This document shows positions 42,251-52,936 of a stretch of 64,000 nt of DNA, piece by piece. The position numbers were made by a program, and so were the translations under genes. The first letter of the stretch is position 1. Each line of letters opens with the position of its first letter. The notes beneath the pieces are model-generated. The model searched no databases and had not been told where the DNA came from. It saw only the letters and a program-made list of their open reading frames with translations. This DNA comes from Gari tellinella (Eukaryota > Mollusca > Bivalvia > Cardiida > Psammobiidae): contig OV277861.1 of assembly GCA_922989275.2 (NCBI GenBank), positions 23,032,479-23,096,478 of the forward strand. Reading direction: 5' to 3'.

Positions 42251-42416
42251 TAGATCTATAGATCTATATAATAAATGGTTATATAGTATTATATATAAAT
42301 GGGGTCTCTAATGTCAAACTGAATACAATTCGTACACAATCGAATGTGAAAGTACTTTCTACTCATTGTGTGATCACCATATTAAACATTATGTTTATTT
42401 ACTAGAAGTTGATCTC

Positions 42417-42669
42417 TTAACCCTTTCCCCAATAGAAGCGCCTTTTAGCGGATATGATTTATTCATCCGCTGAAGAAAATAGTTCCAATTTAATCAGCAA
42501 TGAATATGTATTATAGGGAATATTTTTCTATATTATAGCACATGATAGCTTAAAGCAGGCTGAAAGTAAAGCAGAATGCGCCCTAAGGCGCATTCTGCTT
42601 TACTTTCAACCTGCTTTAAGTAGTCACCTATCTTAAGTACTAGAAATAGGCCATCAGGTAAAGGGTTAA
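42417..42669 (+). mobile_element. MITE family C, complete 253-bp reference copy (H2 core)
   Basis: TTAA at both ends; CCCTTTCCCCAATAGAAGCG at the left, ATCAGGTAAAGGG at the right. The H2 hairpin 42,552-42,620 is almost perfect: TTAAAGCAGGCTGAAAGTAA, AGCAGAATGCGCC-CTAA-GGCGCATTCTGCT and the matching right arm. Confidence 0.9.
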
Positions 42670-42707
42670 GCAGTCACATCGTCAACGAGCCTTAAGTTGA
42701 GTGATGG

Positions 42708-42886
42708 CACCCTTTGCTCTCAATGACGTTATAAAGCGCACTGCAAACAGTTTTGAAATTACGTCAGTTATACTGCCTTAAATCTTACTTTGAAACGATA
42801 TTGCAGACAACAATATTGAAGCAGACGACAATAAAACGGTGAAGGGGTAAAAATCTCACGATTAATTTAGCAGCTGTAAAGAGTAA
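42708..42886. mobile_element. MITE family B copy without hairpin
   Basis: ACCCTTTGCTCTCAATGACG to GTGAAGGGGTAAAAATCTCA. Only CAAACAGTTTTG of H1 is left. Confidence 0.65.
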
Positions 42887-43070
42887 ACCAATTTATAAAT
42901 AAATGGGTTAAGCACGCCGTTAAAAGGAAAGTTCACTGCAATATAAATTTAGATATTAATATATTGCAATCAACATTCCCGGTATACTTTGAAGAAATAT
43001 TAAATTCAAAGGTGATATATATTCACTACAGTGTCTGTACATTAAGCAGAACATAGAATATCAAATAGCA

Positions 43071-43133
43071 AACAGTGTAGACCCTGATGAGACGTCGCAA
43101 AACGCGGTGTCTCATCAGGGTTTAAACTGTTTG
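43071..43133. repeat. H1 variant hairpin (GTGTAGACC arms)
   Basis: CAAACAGTGTAGACCCTGAT, GAGACGTCGC-AAAA-CGCGGTGTCTC, and the right arm ATCAGGGTTTAAACTGTTTG. Confidence 0.85.
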
Positions 43134-43275
43134 CCAATGTCCACTTTAGTAGACACTAGGCTTAAATTAGTTAAATGTACTATACTATGACTTGTTAATG
43201 TAACGTATCCTAGATCCTAGAGTAAAATGAATCCATTTCAGAAACCAATGACCACTTAAGTTACGGCACTGTTTT

Positions 43276-43470
43276 GGTCTGCCCATTCACTGCCAACTTT
43301 TTCATAAGATTTTTCATTGTCGTCTGCTTCAATTTTGTAGTCTGCAAGACACGTTTCAAAGTTATATTTAAGGTTGTATGACTTAATTAATATCGATAAG
43401 AGTGTCAAACAGTTTGGGTCAAACTGCTTGCAAACGCGCTTTAAGGCCTCATTTAGAGTGAAAGAGTTAA
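43276..43470. mobile_element. MITE family B copy with collapsed H1
   Basis: CCCATTCACTGCCAACTTTT to GAGTGAAAGAGTTAA. The hairpin is reduced to CAAACAGTTTGGGT-CAAACTGCTTG, only the outermost arms joined directly. Confidence 0.7.
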
Positions 43471-43838
43471 GTTACGGCACTGTTTTGGTCTTTAATACAG
43501 AAAATCAGTACATTCAATTTGCTTTATCATCACTCTGCTTTACGCTACCGTTGTCTGAATAGGTTTTTCAAAGCCGGTTTGAATGTTACATTAAGAAATC
43601 TCGCTAATGACAAGTTGTTCATCTGACAAATAATTACATCCGTAAAAAAAAACCACGATGCCCTTATCTAAAGGTCATATAACTGTGAATAATGACAGAA
43701 CAATTATAAACAATAGCGCATTCATTATGTAACATCCGTTTTACTTCTAAAATGCAGGTTTTCCAAGAAACGTTAGGAAATTGTAATACTTGAGCATATT
43801 TACAGGAAAACAACACCTTAGGACAATGTAAACCGGGT

Positions 43839-44086
43839 TTAAGACGTTCACTGTCAAAAACGTCAAAAGACACGTTGTGCAAACAGTTTGTATCCTGATC
43901 AGACGCCGCGTTACGCGGCGTCTGATCAGGATCCGAACTGTGTGACACTCGTTTCCAATTGTCGTCCGTCATAGTACTTATAATAAAAGTTCGAAACGAT
44001 ATTGCAGACAAAAATATTGAAGCAGGCGACAACATGGCGGTGAAGGGGTAACAATTTCTCGACAAATTTGACAATGAAAGGGTTAA
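43839..44086 (+). mobile_element. MITE family B copy (H1 core)
   Basis: TTTAAGACGTTCACTGTCAA to GACAATGAAAGGGTTAA. H1 at 43,878-43,942 with tip GCGTTACGC. Confidence 0.75.
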
Positions 44087-44136
44087 CTGCATCGGTTGAC
44101 TTCATTGATTCAAGACACCATTCGAGCAATACATGT

Positions 44137-44752
44137 CATGAACAATCGTTACATTTCCAACTTGAATGCTGATCTCTGGTATGGCCAAACGAACGGGCTC
44201 CTGCTTAACGCTTCAGTTCCCGTTAATGTAACGTATCGGTTCCCGTTAAAAAATGGCGTCAATTATCAAATCGACACATGTGAGTATACAAATATGATGT
44301 TTGTCCTTGGATATTGCTTGAAATGTAGACCAAGACTACTCTTACGAAGTGTCTCACACACTGATGCATGCATACGTACACTTTATTTATAGGATGAATG
44401 CTTGAGATTGATGTTTAACTTGAAAAAGTTTCTACCGTTACGGCGATTTCTGAAGAAACTGATGCTCATTTACCATAAATTGTTCTGAATAGGCAACAAA
44501 TTCAGCTCTTATCGACACCAAATATGTCCGTCGAGTAGTCTGGATACAATCGTCAACTGCATATAAAAAATAATCCGTTTAGCTATTAAACAAAATTTAA
44601 TAAAGATTTTGATTGTTTTTTATTACAAAGAACCACGCTCCAGTTGTGTGTACAACGAACATGCTCCAGATCAAAATCATAGTAGAGTTGTTTTTTTCTA
44701 AAACTCTACACTGCCGCCAACTTCTAATCGGTCATATTTGAAACGCAAATGT
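44137..44752 (+). pseudogene. duplicated gene fragment, direct copy 1
   Basis: An exon-like stretch (to 44,279) encodes WYGQTNGLLLNASVPVNVTY..GVNYQID and stops at a GTGAGT donor; the remainder is intron-like. The unit is repeated 616 bp further on. It ends with 45 bases of the 7.24-kb transposon's left end. I do not recognise the protein. Confidence 0.5.
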
Positions 44753-45337
44753 CATGAACAATCGTTACATTTCCAACTTGAATGCTGATCTGAGTATATA
44801 CACGCTGGTATGGCAAAACGAACGGGCTCCTGCTTAACGCTTCAGTTCCCGTTAAATCTAACGTATCGGTTCCCGTTAAAAAATGGCGTCAATTATCAAA
44901 TCGACACATGTGAGTATACAAATATGATGTTTGTCCTTGGATATTGCTTGTTGGAAACCAAGACTACTCTTACGAAGTGTCTCACACACTGATGCATGCA
45001 TACGTACACTTTATTTATAGGATAAATGCTTGAGGTTGATGTTTAACTTGAAAAAGTTTCTACCGTTACGGCGATTTCGGAAGAAACTGATGCTCATTTA
45101 CCATAAATTGTTCTGAATAGGCAACAAATTCAGCTCTTATCGACACCAAATATGTCCGTCGAGTAGTCTGGATACAATCGTCAACTGCATATAAAAAATA
45201 ATCCGTTTAGCGATTAAACAAAATTTAATAAAGATTTTGATTGTTTTTTATTACAAAGAACCACGCTCCAGTTGTGTGTACAACGAACATGCTCCAGATC
45301 AAAATCATTGTAGAGTTGTTTTTTTTCTAAAACTCTA
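44753..45337 (+). pseudogene. duplicated gene fragment, direct copy 2, interrupted by a transposon
   Basis: About 95% alike to copy 1. The intron-like part is interrupted after ACTCTA by the TIR element at 45,338 and resumes at 52,579. Confidence 0.55.
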
Positions 45338-45789
45338 CACTGCCGCCAACTTCTAATTGGTCATATTTGAAACACAAATATCTTAGAAAGTGTAATTTTT
45401 AGTATGTATTGTAGTACATGTATACTGTCTAATATTGCTATTTATATCACTGAAAAGGTAAATCATCGAAGCATGAATTTGTAAGCAGTAGCCATTTTGC
45501 ATATTTTCGAATTATTGCACGCGGTGCACGAGTAACATTTTGCACGTGTAATAATTGTGTGTCATTGTGTTCTCTTAATCCTGACAACATCGAAAAACAA
45601 ATCATTATAAACAGATATGCAACGCATGAATGTGAAGGAACGGTCAAGGGCAGGAGAGATGTTGACAGCTGGCTCGTTCTTAGGGGAGGTGTGTAATTTC
45701 TTTGTTGTTCTGGGGCGGAAATAGCTTAAATTGGAAAATCATTTCTTTATCGTGTAAACTCTTAGGACGCAAACCACATTTTAGGTAGC

Positions 45790-46660
45790 TAGATTGTTCT
45801 AAGGTCGATTGTTCACCATCCAGCGCCTGTGTAGCGTCCGTGACCTCCGTCGGAATCCTCATAGATGGGTCACAACTCCGACCCATGATAGGTACATCAT
45901 AGACGACGCTATATGAGTTGGCAATCGTATGCAATAAACGGTTTGTGAGATATCTGAGAAAATGGGGTGAAATTAGGTTTTTTGAATCATGGTTGACGTC
46001 AACGTCAACTTTTCGAACGTCACAACTGCGCATCAACAAATTATTTTTCTGAAATTCGTTTCTTATTACTAATTACAATCATCCAATTTAATTAACAAGG
46101 ACGTAAAAACGAGTGTTTCGCCGGCGAGGCGACATGTTTGCAGAGTGAAACATGATCGAGACAGAACTAAGGTGGGGCTCTGTTATGACGTGGGGTGGGC
46201 TATCCCTGCATTCCAAAACAGATTTTGTAAGGGTACAAGACCGTCTAAATGCGCAGCAGTTCCAGTGACAGATTGTGAGTCCCCACATTGTACACCACAT
46301 TCGCGCCAACAGTCCAATGTTTTAGCGGAATATGACACCCGTGTCCTGCCACCAGTGCTACATAACAGCTTCTTTTTGCAAATTATGACGTTGTATGCCT
46401 TGATCTGAACCTAGCCCTGACCTCAATCTCATTGAGCTCACATTGGACATCACCGATAGGTGTGCGCGACTTCGGTGAGACCATCACATTAGCTGATCTG
46501 CGGACTGAACGGGCTGCGTTGGACTTTCGTATGTTTGCCATTTACGTCAATTCAATACGAGACACGTGTCAGACAGTGATAATAGTCTGCCTACGGATCG
46601 AAAATAAGGCTCTGGAAAATGGGTCTCATGGCATGTCGTGTAGACGGGCAACATCCACTT
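45790..46660 (+). pseudogene. Tc1-like transposase remnant
   Basis: Read across frames: TTPTHDRYI (helix-turn-helix/linker region of Tc1 transposases, compare the usual VTTPRxDRYI), WGSVMTWGGLS followed by LNAQQF, then EPSPDLNLIEL (compare SPDLNPIEHLWD, which contains the third catalytic acidic residue) and a C-terminal region with CQTVI. Many stops and frameshifts; inactive. Confidence 0.7.
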
Positions 46661-47300
46661 GATTTATATTCAGCATATGTATACGAACAATTCTAGGGGG
46701 ATGTAAAGTTCTTAGGCGCGTATTAAGGTCAGAAATAGGTCAAAGGTCATTGGGTGCAGATTTTTGCATACCATAATATAAACCTAACTTTATTTACATT
46801 TCAAATATATCAAATGAACTATTATTGGTTACAATTAGTTCACAAATGTCTGTACTTGCTAAATATTATCAAAAAAGTAAAATATTACTGTCAATGTCCT
46901 TTTCCAGGGGCAATAACTCTGATTTTCCTCATTCTTTTTTATATTTTTTATAGTTATTCTTTCGTTATTTTTGTCTGTGTTCTTATAACATCAAATTATT
47001 TTTATGTTTCTTTACACCTTTGACATAAAGTAACAATTCTAAATGCAAATGGAAGTAAATATTACAGCCAATGCTATTTTCCAGGGGCAATAACTCTGAT
47101 TTTTCTCTTTCTATTTTATTTTTTATGGGAATTTGTTTTCGTTATTTTTTGACTGTTTTCTTATAGCATCAAACTTTTGTATGTTTCTTTACACCTTTGA
47201 CATAAAGCAACGATTCAATATGCAAATAAAAGTAAAAATTACAGTCAATGCTCTATTCCAGGGGCAATAACTCTGTTTTTTTCTGTTCCATATCTCCTTT
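46617..47300 (+). repeat. inverted-repeat arm, left
   Basis: Starts CATGGCATGTCGTGTAGACG (end of the Tc1-like gene), passes GGTCATTGGGTGCAGATTTT, and has three ~170-bp tandem units marked by CCAGGGGCAATAACTCTG. The complementary arm is at 51,590-52,262. Confidence 0.85.
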
Positions 47301-48924
47301 TTAATAGGAATTATGATAATTAATTGTTATGCTATTTGCAATCACTCATAGATAACCTAAAAAACTTTAATTTATTGAATGTATAATTGGTCGAAAAATC
47401 TAGAAATAGAATTTTCGTGACAGAAAAAACAATTATAAGTCACAAACAAGGGCGATAACTCTTAAAATAAGCCAGTAAATCACGTATTCTGTTCATTTCT
47501 GCTATAATAGCTGGGCACATTAGAGAAAAAATCATAAACTTGATATACAATCATCAAAGTAGGTTTACATAATATACTGATATGGCCTTTCTTTCAACAA
47601 AAAGCCCTTTTGCACCGTAAACATTCAAAATGGCCGCCATTTTTTCAAGATGGCCGCCATTTTCGGTTCTCATATACCATTTCTCTTCTAACATTTGACA
47701 TGTATGACCAAATTTTATACTTTTGGTGTTGAAATACATGTTTTTAAACATTGGCAAGGTAGTCAAGAAAAGTTTTAATTGATTTGAAGCTTACTTTAAT
47801 GCATAATGACCAATGTTTGAAAAAGAAACGTGTTTGCTTTAAGATGACCGTTACCTTTTGCACTAATGATTAATTTCGTTTCTTAAATTTTCTCATACAT
47901 GACCATTAGTCAAACTTTCGGAGTCAAAGGTAGTGCTAAAAATCACTAATTTTGTGATTGTATATTTATTAAAGAACTTGTTTAATTGGGTATTGACTTA
48001 CTTTTGGCAAATACATATACATTGTATATATATGGTTTATGAATAGTAAAGTAGTAAATCCTGTTTGTTGTTGTATTATTGCTTATGATGTGTGTATATA
48101 TTCATTGTCATATTCACAAATTTATTAATCTGAACAAAAGCGGCAACATCGAAAATACAGGCATCTGTCACTGCAATCAGTTTTCTTTAGCGCATACGCT
48201 TAATCTTCGCAACTATATGTATATCTATATCCAATAAATAGCAGCCTAGTCTAATGTATCAGCAATATATTTCTTTCATTCACACTCTACTGGACACTTA
48301 TATTATTTTGCCGTAATGCCACAAAACACAAGCTATTTAGTATGCAAATAATGTCGTGTGTTTAAACAAAGCTGCTTGGCTTGTAGGAATTGCGAAGTAA
48401 GGTTTTTTCCACTATCAGGCAAACACGTCCAGTCCAACACAATAATTGCATTAAATACAACTTATCTAATGGCTTGTCATACATAGCAATCGCAATGTTT
48501 TCAAGACTTTACTGTTTCTACATTTTAACTAATAGTAAATAAACAATAAATTGTAAATGTAAAATATTTTCCATGAAATGCATTCGATGTGGTCCATGCA
48601 GCCTTTTCTCTTTCCATATGAAAACCATCTAATACGAATTAACAGAACACGAAATATAATGCGTTGATTGTGTATGTTCAGATCTAACAGGGTCAATTAA
48701 CAAAAATATTAACTTCATTACGGGAAACCAGCTCAAGTTTGATTGTTGTACAAAGGAAACCAACTCTTTCTGTATACCAAGATCTTTTAGCAAAGGTAAT
48801 TCTAAGCCCTTGCTGCACTGGGCGGTTTGTTAGATGTATTTTGTATTTCGACAAGTGAAAAATCGAAAGACGCCTCCAATGTTGGAGACCAATTTGTTGA
48901 GACAGCGTTAAAGGATGCTGAAAC
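47301..48924. other. gene-free middle part of the transposon
   Basis: No exon. Two copies of GGCCGCCATTTT at 47,631-47,665. Confidence 0.5.
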
Positions 48925-49630
48925 AAAAGACATTAGCCATATTTTGTTGGACGCGATGTGATTGCAGAACCCTCTCATTGGTTTAGGACTTTACAAATTA
49001 TTGATTCAAGGAGTGCAACACCGACTATTTGCTCCACCCAAAAAACAAAGTCAAAGACATTAGCAAGTATATATAGAGACACGAGATCAGACAAGCAACA
49101 AGTATCGAAACAGATAAGACCTGACCTTATTAAAGCTCGAGAAAGATCTCAAGGATGTCAGACATTCGGAGAGTATGCTCAAGAATTTGTTCAGTCGGTA
49201 TATTCCCATTTCACAGGCACACCTACTCGCATTGATGTCACATTTGATACCTTGGGAGCAGGTCTATCAAAGCTGCCACTGGAAAAAATCACAGGTCCAG
49301 AAGACCCACTACCTGGACCCACTACCGCATGTCAGAGAGCCATACCTTGTGCTCGACGAGAAGTAGAAATACATGTACATTGCCGAGTTTCTATCATCTG
49401 AATGACACATTATTACCACAAGGGTTGCTTGTTGTAGCAGATGGAACGTTCGTAGGCGTTATAAATGCAAAGTCATATAGCTTCCATGCTGATAAGTTGT
49501 TGGTCGATAATAAAGAAGCTGACAATAGAATGATATTCCATGCTAAGGATGCTGTTGCAAGCGGGTTTGATCGTCTGATTGTTATATGCAGGGACACAGA
49601 CGTAATACTGTTGATGCTTTGTAGGAAATG
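48925..49630 (+). pseudogene. decayed ORF with EAD-R and DTDV motifs
   Basis: Two overlapping frames. The first (from 48,958) carries CQTFGEYAQEF..TRIDVTFDT; the second (to 49,628) carries LLVDNKEADNRMIFHAKDAV and LIVICRDTDVILLML. The pairing of an EAD-x-R helix with a later DTDV strand is seen in a large family of uncharacterised invertebrate proteins often found in repeats, and is compatible with a PIN/FEN-like metal site; this is recall, not a search result. A frameshift lies around 49,320 and stops follow. Confidence 0.45.
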
Positions 49631-51589
49631 ACGTGTTAATATGGATGTTATCCGGTACAGCAAAGCAAAGGGGATGATTCCTTGTTAACAAAATATATGA
49701 GGCACTCAAGGTCGACAAAACATCATAGGTTTCCATACCTTAACTGGTATATAGACACTTGCTGGTATAGGCAACTCATGAAAGTAAAGACATCCTTGGA
49801 CCCCATACACACACACTAATTATGTATCACCCCCAATTGGATAAGAAATCCCTCTATCCCAATGGCATACATGCAACTCGCGTCTTGCTATTGCAAGACA
49901 AAGTGCAGCTCGGCGATATGTGCTTGCTATAAAAGCCATCAAGTATGCATGTATGAATGTGGTTGTGAGGCAACACACTGTGTAACTCAGATTAATTGGT
50001 AGCATGCGTCTTTATAAGAATCCCCACATTCTCACTTTTGCTAGACGCGTCATTGTAAACTGAATGTATGTAGATCGATGATCTGATTGTTTCATAACGA
50101 AGCATAATGCATGTCTTAGTACATCCAATTGGTGATGAAAGTTCTGTAAAGTTATTCGCAAGTTTGGTCAAATGAGACCACGAGTGTATGGTTTGTGATT
50201 GTTCTTCTTCGTTCAAATATCTCTAAAAGGATAATGATATTGTAAATGTTCATTTGTAAAACTGTACGTTAAAGTATGTGAATAATTATACAGAATGTTT
50301 ACATCTAATTCATTTGGTATGTGTTAAAATTACACGTTTACAGGCTGTAAAGCACAACTTCCCGTCACAAAATTGTAAATACACCATGTTTTAGCCAGAT
50401 ACATAGTAATAACCCTTGGATTTGTCACAAAACCAACGATAACATTTTATAGAAATTCGAACCTAACATAGTCATCCATTATGTATGTTCATGTCAATAC
50501 AGTGTTCCTAAGAAAGTAATACTTAATATAATGATACTTTCCCCAAAGTGAATTTAAGAGAAACTCATTTGGCATCGCACACAATCCAATCTTTTGGCTT
50601 TTTTTTATATATCGGGGTTGTCTGTATGTAAACCATAAAACGCATATTTCAGTGATGAATTTCCATAGTGAATTACTGCTTCATGTCAATGATGTTTATA
50701 TACATGTACATAAAGTAGTTTGATTTTATAAGAAAACAGACGATAAATAATAAACAAACAAACAAACAAAAAAACATAAAAAGAAAGAGAAAAAACCAGA
50801 GTTATTGCCTAAAGAAAGAACAATGACTGTAAGATTACATTAGATTTGATTATTTAATTGCTGTTTTTATTAAAATGTACTAGGTAAACCCAAACAAATT
50901 CGATATTATAAGAAAACAGTCAAAAATAACGCAAACAATTCTCATTAATAATTGTTTAATTTGACTCATTTAAAAAATGATTTTACAAACTTACTATAAC
51001 AATTTTATAATCTTGGTAATAATATTGAAAGAATTTCCATGTTTCCATGCATCTCAATATTGTATCATTTTTATTGTGAATGTAGTTATTTGTCTTTCTC
51101 GCTTTGTAGGTACATTAATATAATTTCTTGTGAGGCGCTTTTGAACGCACAACTCCTGTGTGAAAAGAGCGCTATATAAATCGGGTATAATAATAATAAT
51201 AATAATTAAATATAAAATAGGAATGGAAAAACAAGAGTTATTGCCCCTGGAAAAGAGCACTGACAGTAATATTAACTTTTATTTGCATATTGAACTGCTC
51301 CTTTATGTCAAAAGTGTAAACAAACATAAAACATTATAAGAAAACAGTACAAAAAAACGAAAACTAATTCCCATTTAAAATTAAATATGGAACTGAAAGC
51401 AGGTTCAGTTATACAGTTATATAGGTTCCTCTAACCTGCTTTATTGCCCATGGAATAGAGCATTGACTATAATATTTACTTTTATTTGCATATTGAACTG
51501 CTTCTTTGTGTCAAAAGTGTAAACAAACATAAACACACTATGAGAAAACAGTCAAAAAATAACGAAAACAAATTCCTATTAAAAAAGAG
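49631..51589. other. gene-free right-middle part of the transposon
   Basis: A SINE-like tail at 51,120-51,205 (GAACGCACAACTCCTGTGTG, AGCGCTATATAAATCGGG, TAATAATAAT), an AAAC-rich run at 50,745-50,772, and an extra pair of the GTTATTGCCC units from 51,236 onward. Confidence 0.45.
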
Positions 51590-52262
51590 ATATGGAACAG
51601 AAAAAACAGTTATTGCCCCTGGAATAGAGCATTGACTGTAATTTTTACTTTTATTTGCATATTGAATCGTTGCTTTATGTCAAAGGTGTAAAGAATTATA
51701 CAAAAGTTTGATGTTATAAGAAAACAGTCAAAAAATAACGAAAACAAATTCCCATAAAAAATAAAATAGAAGGAGAAAAATCAGAGTTATTGCCCCTGGA
51801 AAATAGCATTGGCTGTAATATTTACTTCCATTTGCATTTAGAATTGTTACTTTATGTCAAAGGTGTAAAGAAACATAAAAATAATTTGATGTAATAAGAA
51901 CACAGACAAAAATAACGAAAAAATAACTATAAAAATATAGAAAAGAATGAGGAAAATCAGAGTTATTGCCCCTGGAAAAGGACATTGACAGTAATATTTT
52001 ACTTTTTTGATAATATTTAGCAAGTACAGACATTTGTGAACTAATTGTAACCAATAATAGTTCATTTGATATATTTGAAATGTAAATAAAGTTAGGTTTA
52101 TATTATGGTATGCAAAAATCTGCACCCGTTGACCTTTGACCTCATTTCTGACCTTAATTTGAACTTTTCGACTTTACATCCCCCCTAGAATTTCTAAGAT
52201 ATGTTCACTGAACACGAATCAGGTGGATGTAACCCGTCTACACGACATGCCATGAGGGGTCA
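51590..52262 (-). repeat. inverted-repeat arm, right
   Basis: Complement of 46,617-47,300: CAGAGTTATTGCCCCTGGAA units (at about 51,610, 51,785 and 51,960, preceded by two more diverged ones), AAATCTGCACCC, and CCCGTCTACACGACATGCCA at the outer end. Confidence 0.85.
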
Positions 52263-52578
52263 AAAACGGTCAAAATGTTGGTAGACTATAAGGGGCTAAT
52301 GTGGTCACAGCCGAGATTTGGTTCCGTTAGTTTACCATGAATGCTCGAATGTAAAAGGCGACTTTCAGAATCGTGTTATCTGTGACTTTTGTGTTGGGGG
52401 TAATGTTGTTAAAATGGCTATATGCATTTTTGTTGAATGAATGTCAGGCAAATAAATTGGCGTATCTGATGTCAAAATATTTGTAAATTATTTATAGTGA
52501 ATAATAATATGTATTGCATATTTAATTTCATCTGCACAGCTAAATTTACAACTGACCAATTAGAAGTTGGCGGCAGTG

Positions 52579-52775
52579 TAGACCAATTTGAAATTAATAG
52601 TTGCATCTGAAGTAGAATACCGTCTCAATTGCTATCGCCGGCAATGTTTTGTAAGTTTACTCTGTTATTTTAATTATATAAATCTGTTACTGAGACCGTT
52701 TGAATAGCCAGGTCACCCACATTTTTAGGATCCAAATTGTCAACAGACATTATGAATGAAATTAATTTTCAAGCA
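52579..52775 (+). pseudogene. continuation of gene fragment copy 2 beyond the transposon
   Basis: GACCAATTTGAAATTAATAG to CACCCACATTTTTAGGATCC and AACAGACATT matches, in inverted orientation, 56,965-57,121. It covers the end of an intron and the start of the exon intact at 56,844-57,035. Confidence 0.6.
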
Positions 52776-52936
52776 CAGGGCATTATATCTCGTTGCAGTT
52801 AAAGATAAGGAAACGAAAGCGGATCTTCCACCTGTGCCTGTTATAACATCCCTTAAAAATATATCGTTGATAAGACCAAGAACACCAAGAACGTGAAAAC
52901 ATAGATCTTCATTGGCCTTGAAAATTAATTTTATAC

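Larger units (their letters stand above)
45338..52578 (+). mobile_element. 7.24-kb composite TIR transposon with TA target duplication
   Basis: Perfect 26-bp TIRs: CACTGCCGCCAACTTCTAAT-TGGTCA and its complement. TA flanks both ends (45,336-45,337; 52,579-52,580). The inverted paralogue at 57,100-57,160 shows the unoccupied site ACTCTAGACCAAT. Contents in order: decayed Tc1-like transposase, inverted-repeat arm with tandem units, gene-free middle with a decayed ORF, opposite arm, right end. TA duplication fits Tc1/mariner-type transposition, but the length and internal palindrome are unusual for that group. Confidence 0.85.

Noticed and set aside
44096..44392. 98-codon plus-strand frame as an intact small gene
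   Set aside because: It reads through a GTGAGT splice donor and differs after that point between duplicate copies; treated as a gene fragment.
45680..46039. 119-codon minus-strand frame as a gene
   Set aside because: The plus strand shows Tc1-like transposase motifs in this interval; the frame is its shadow.
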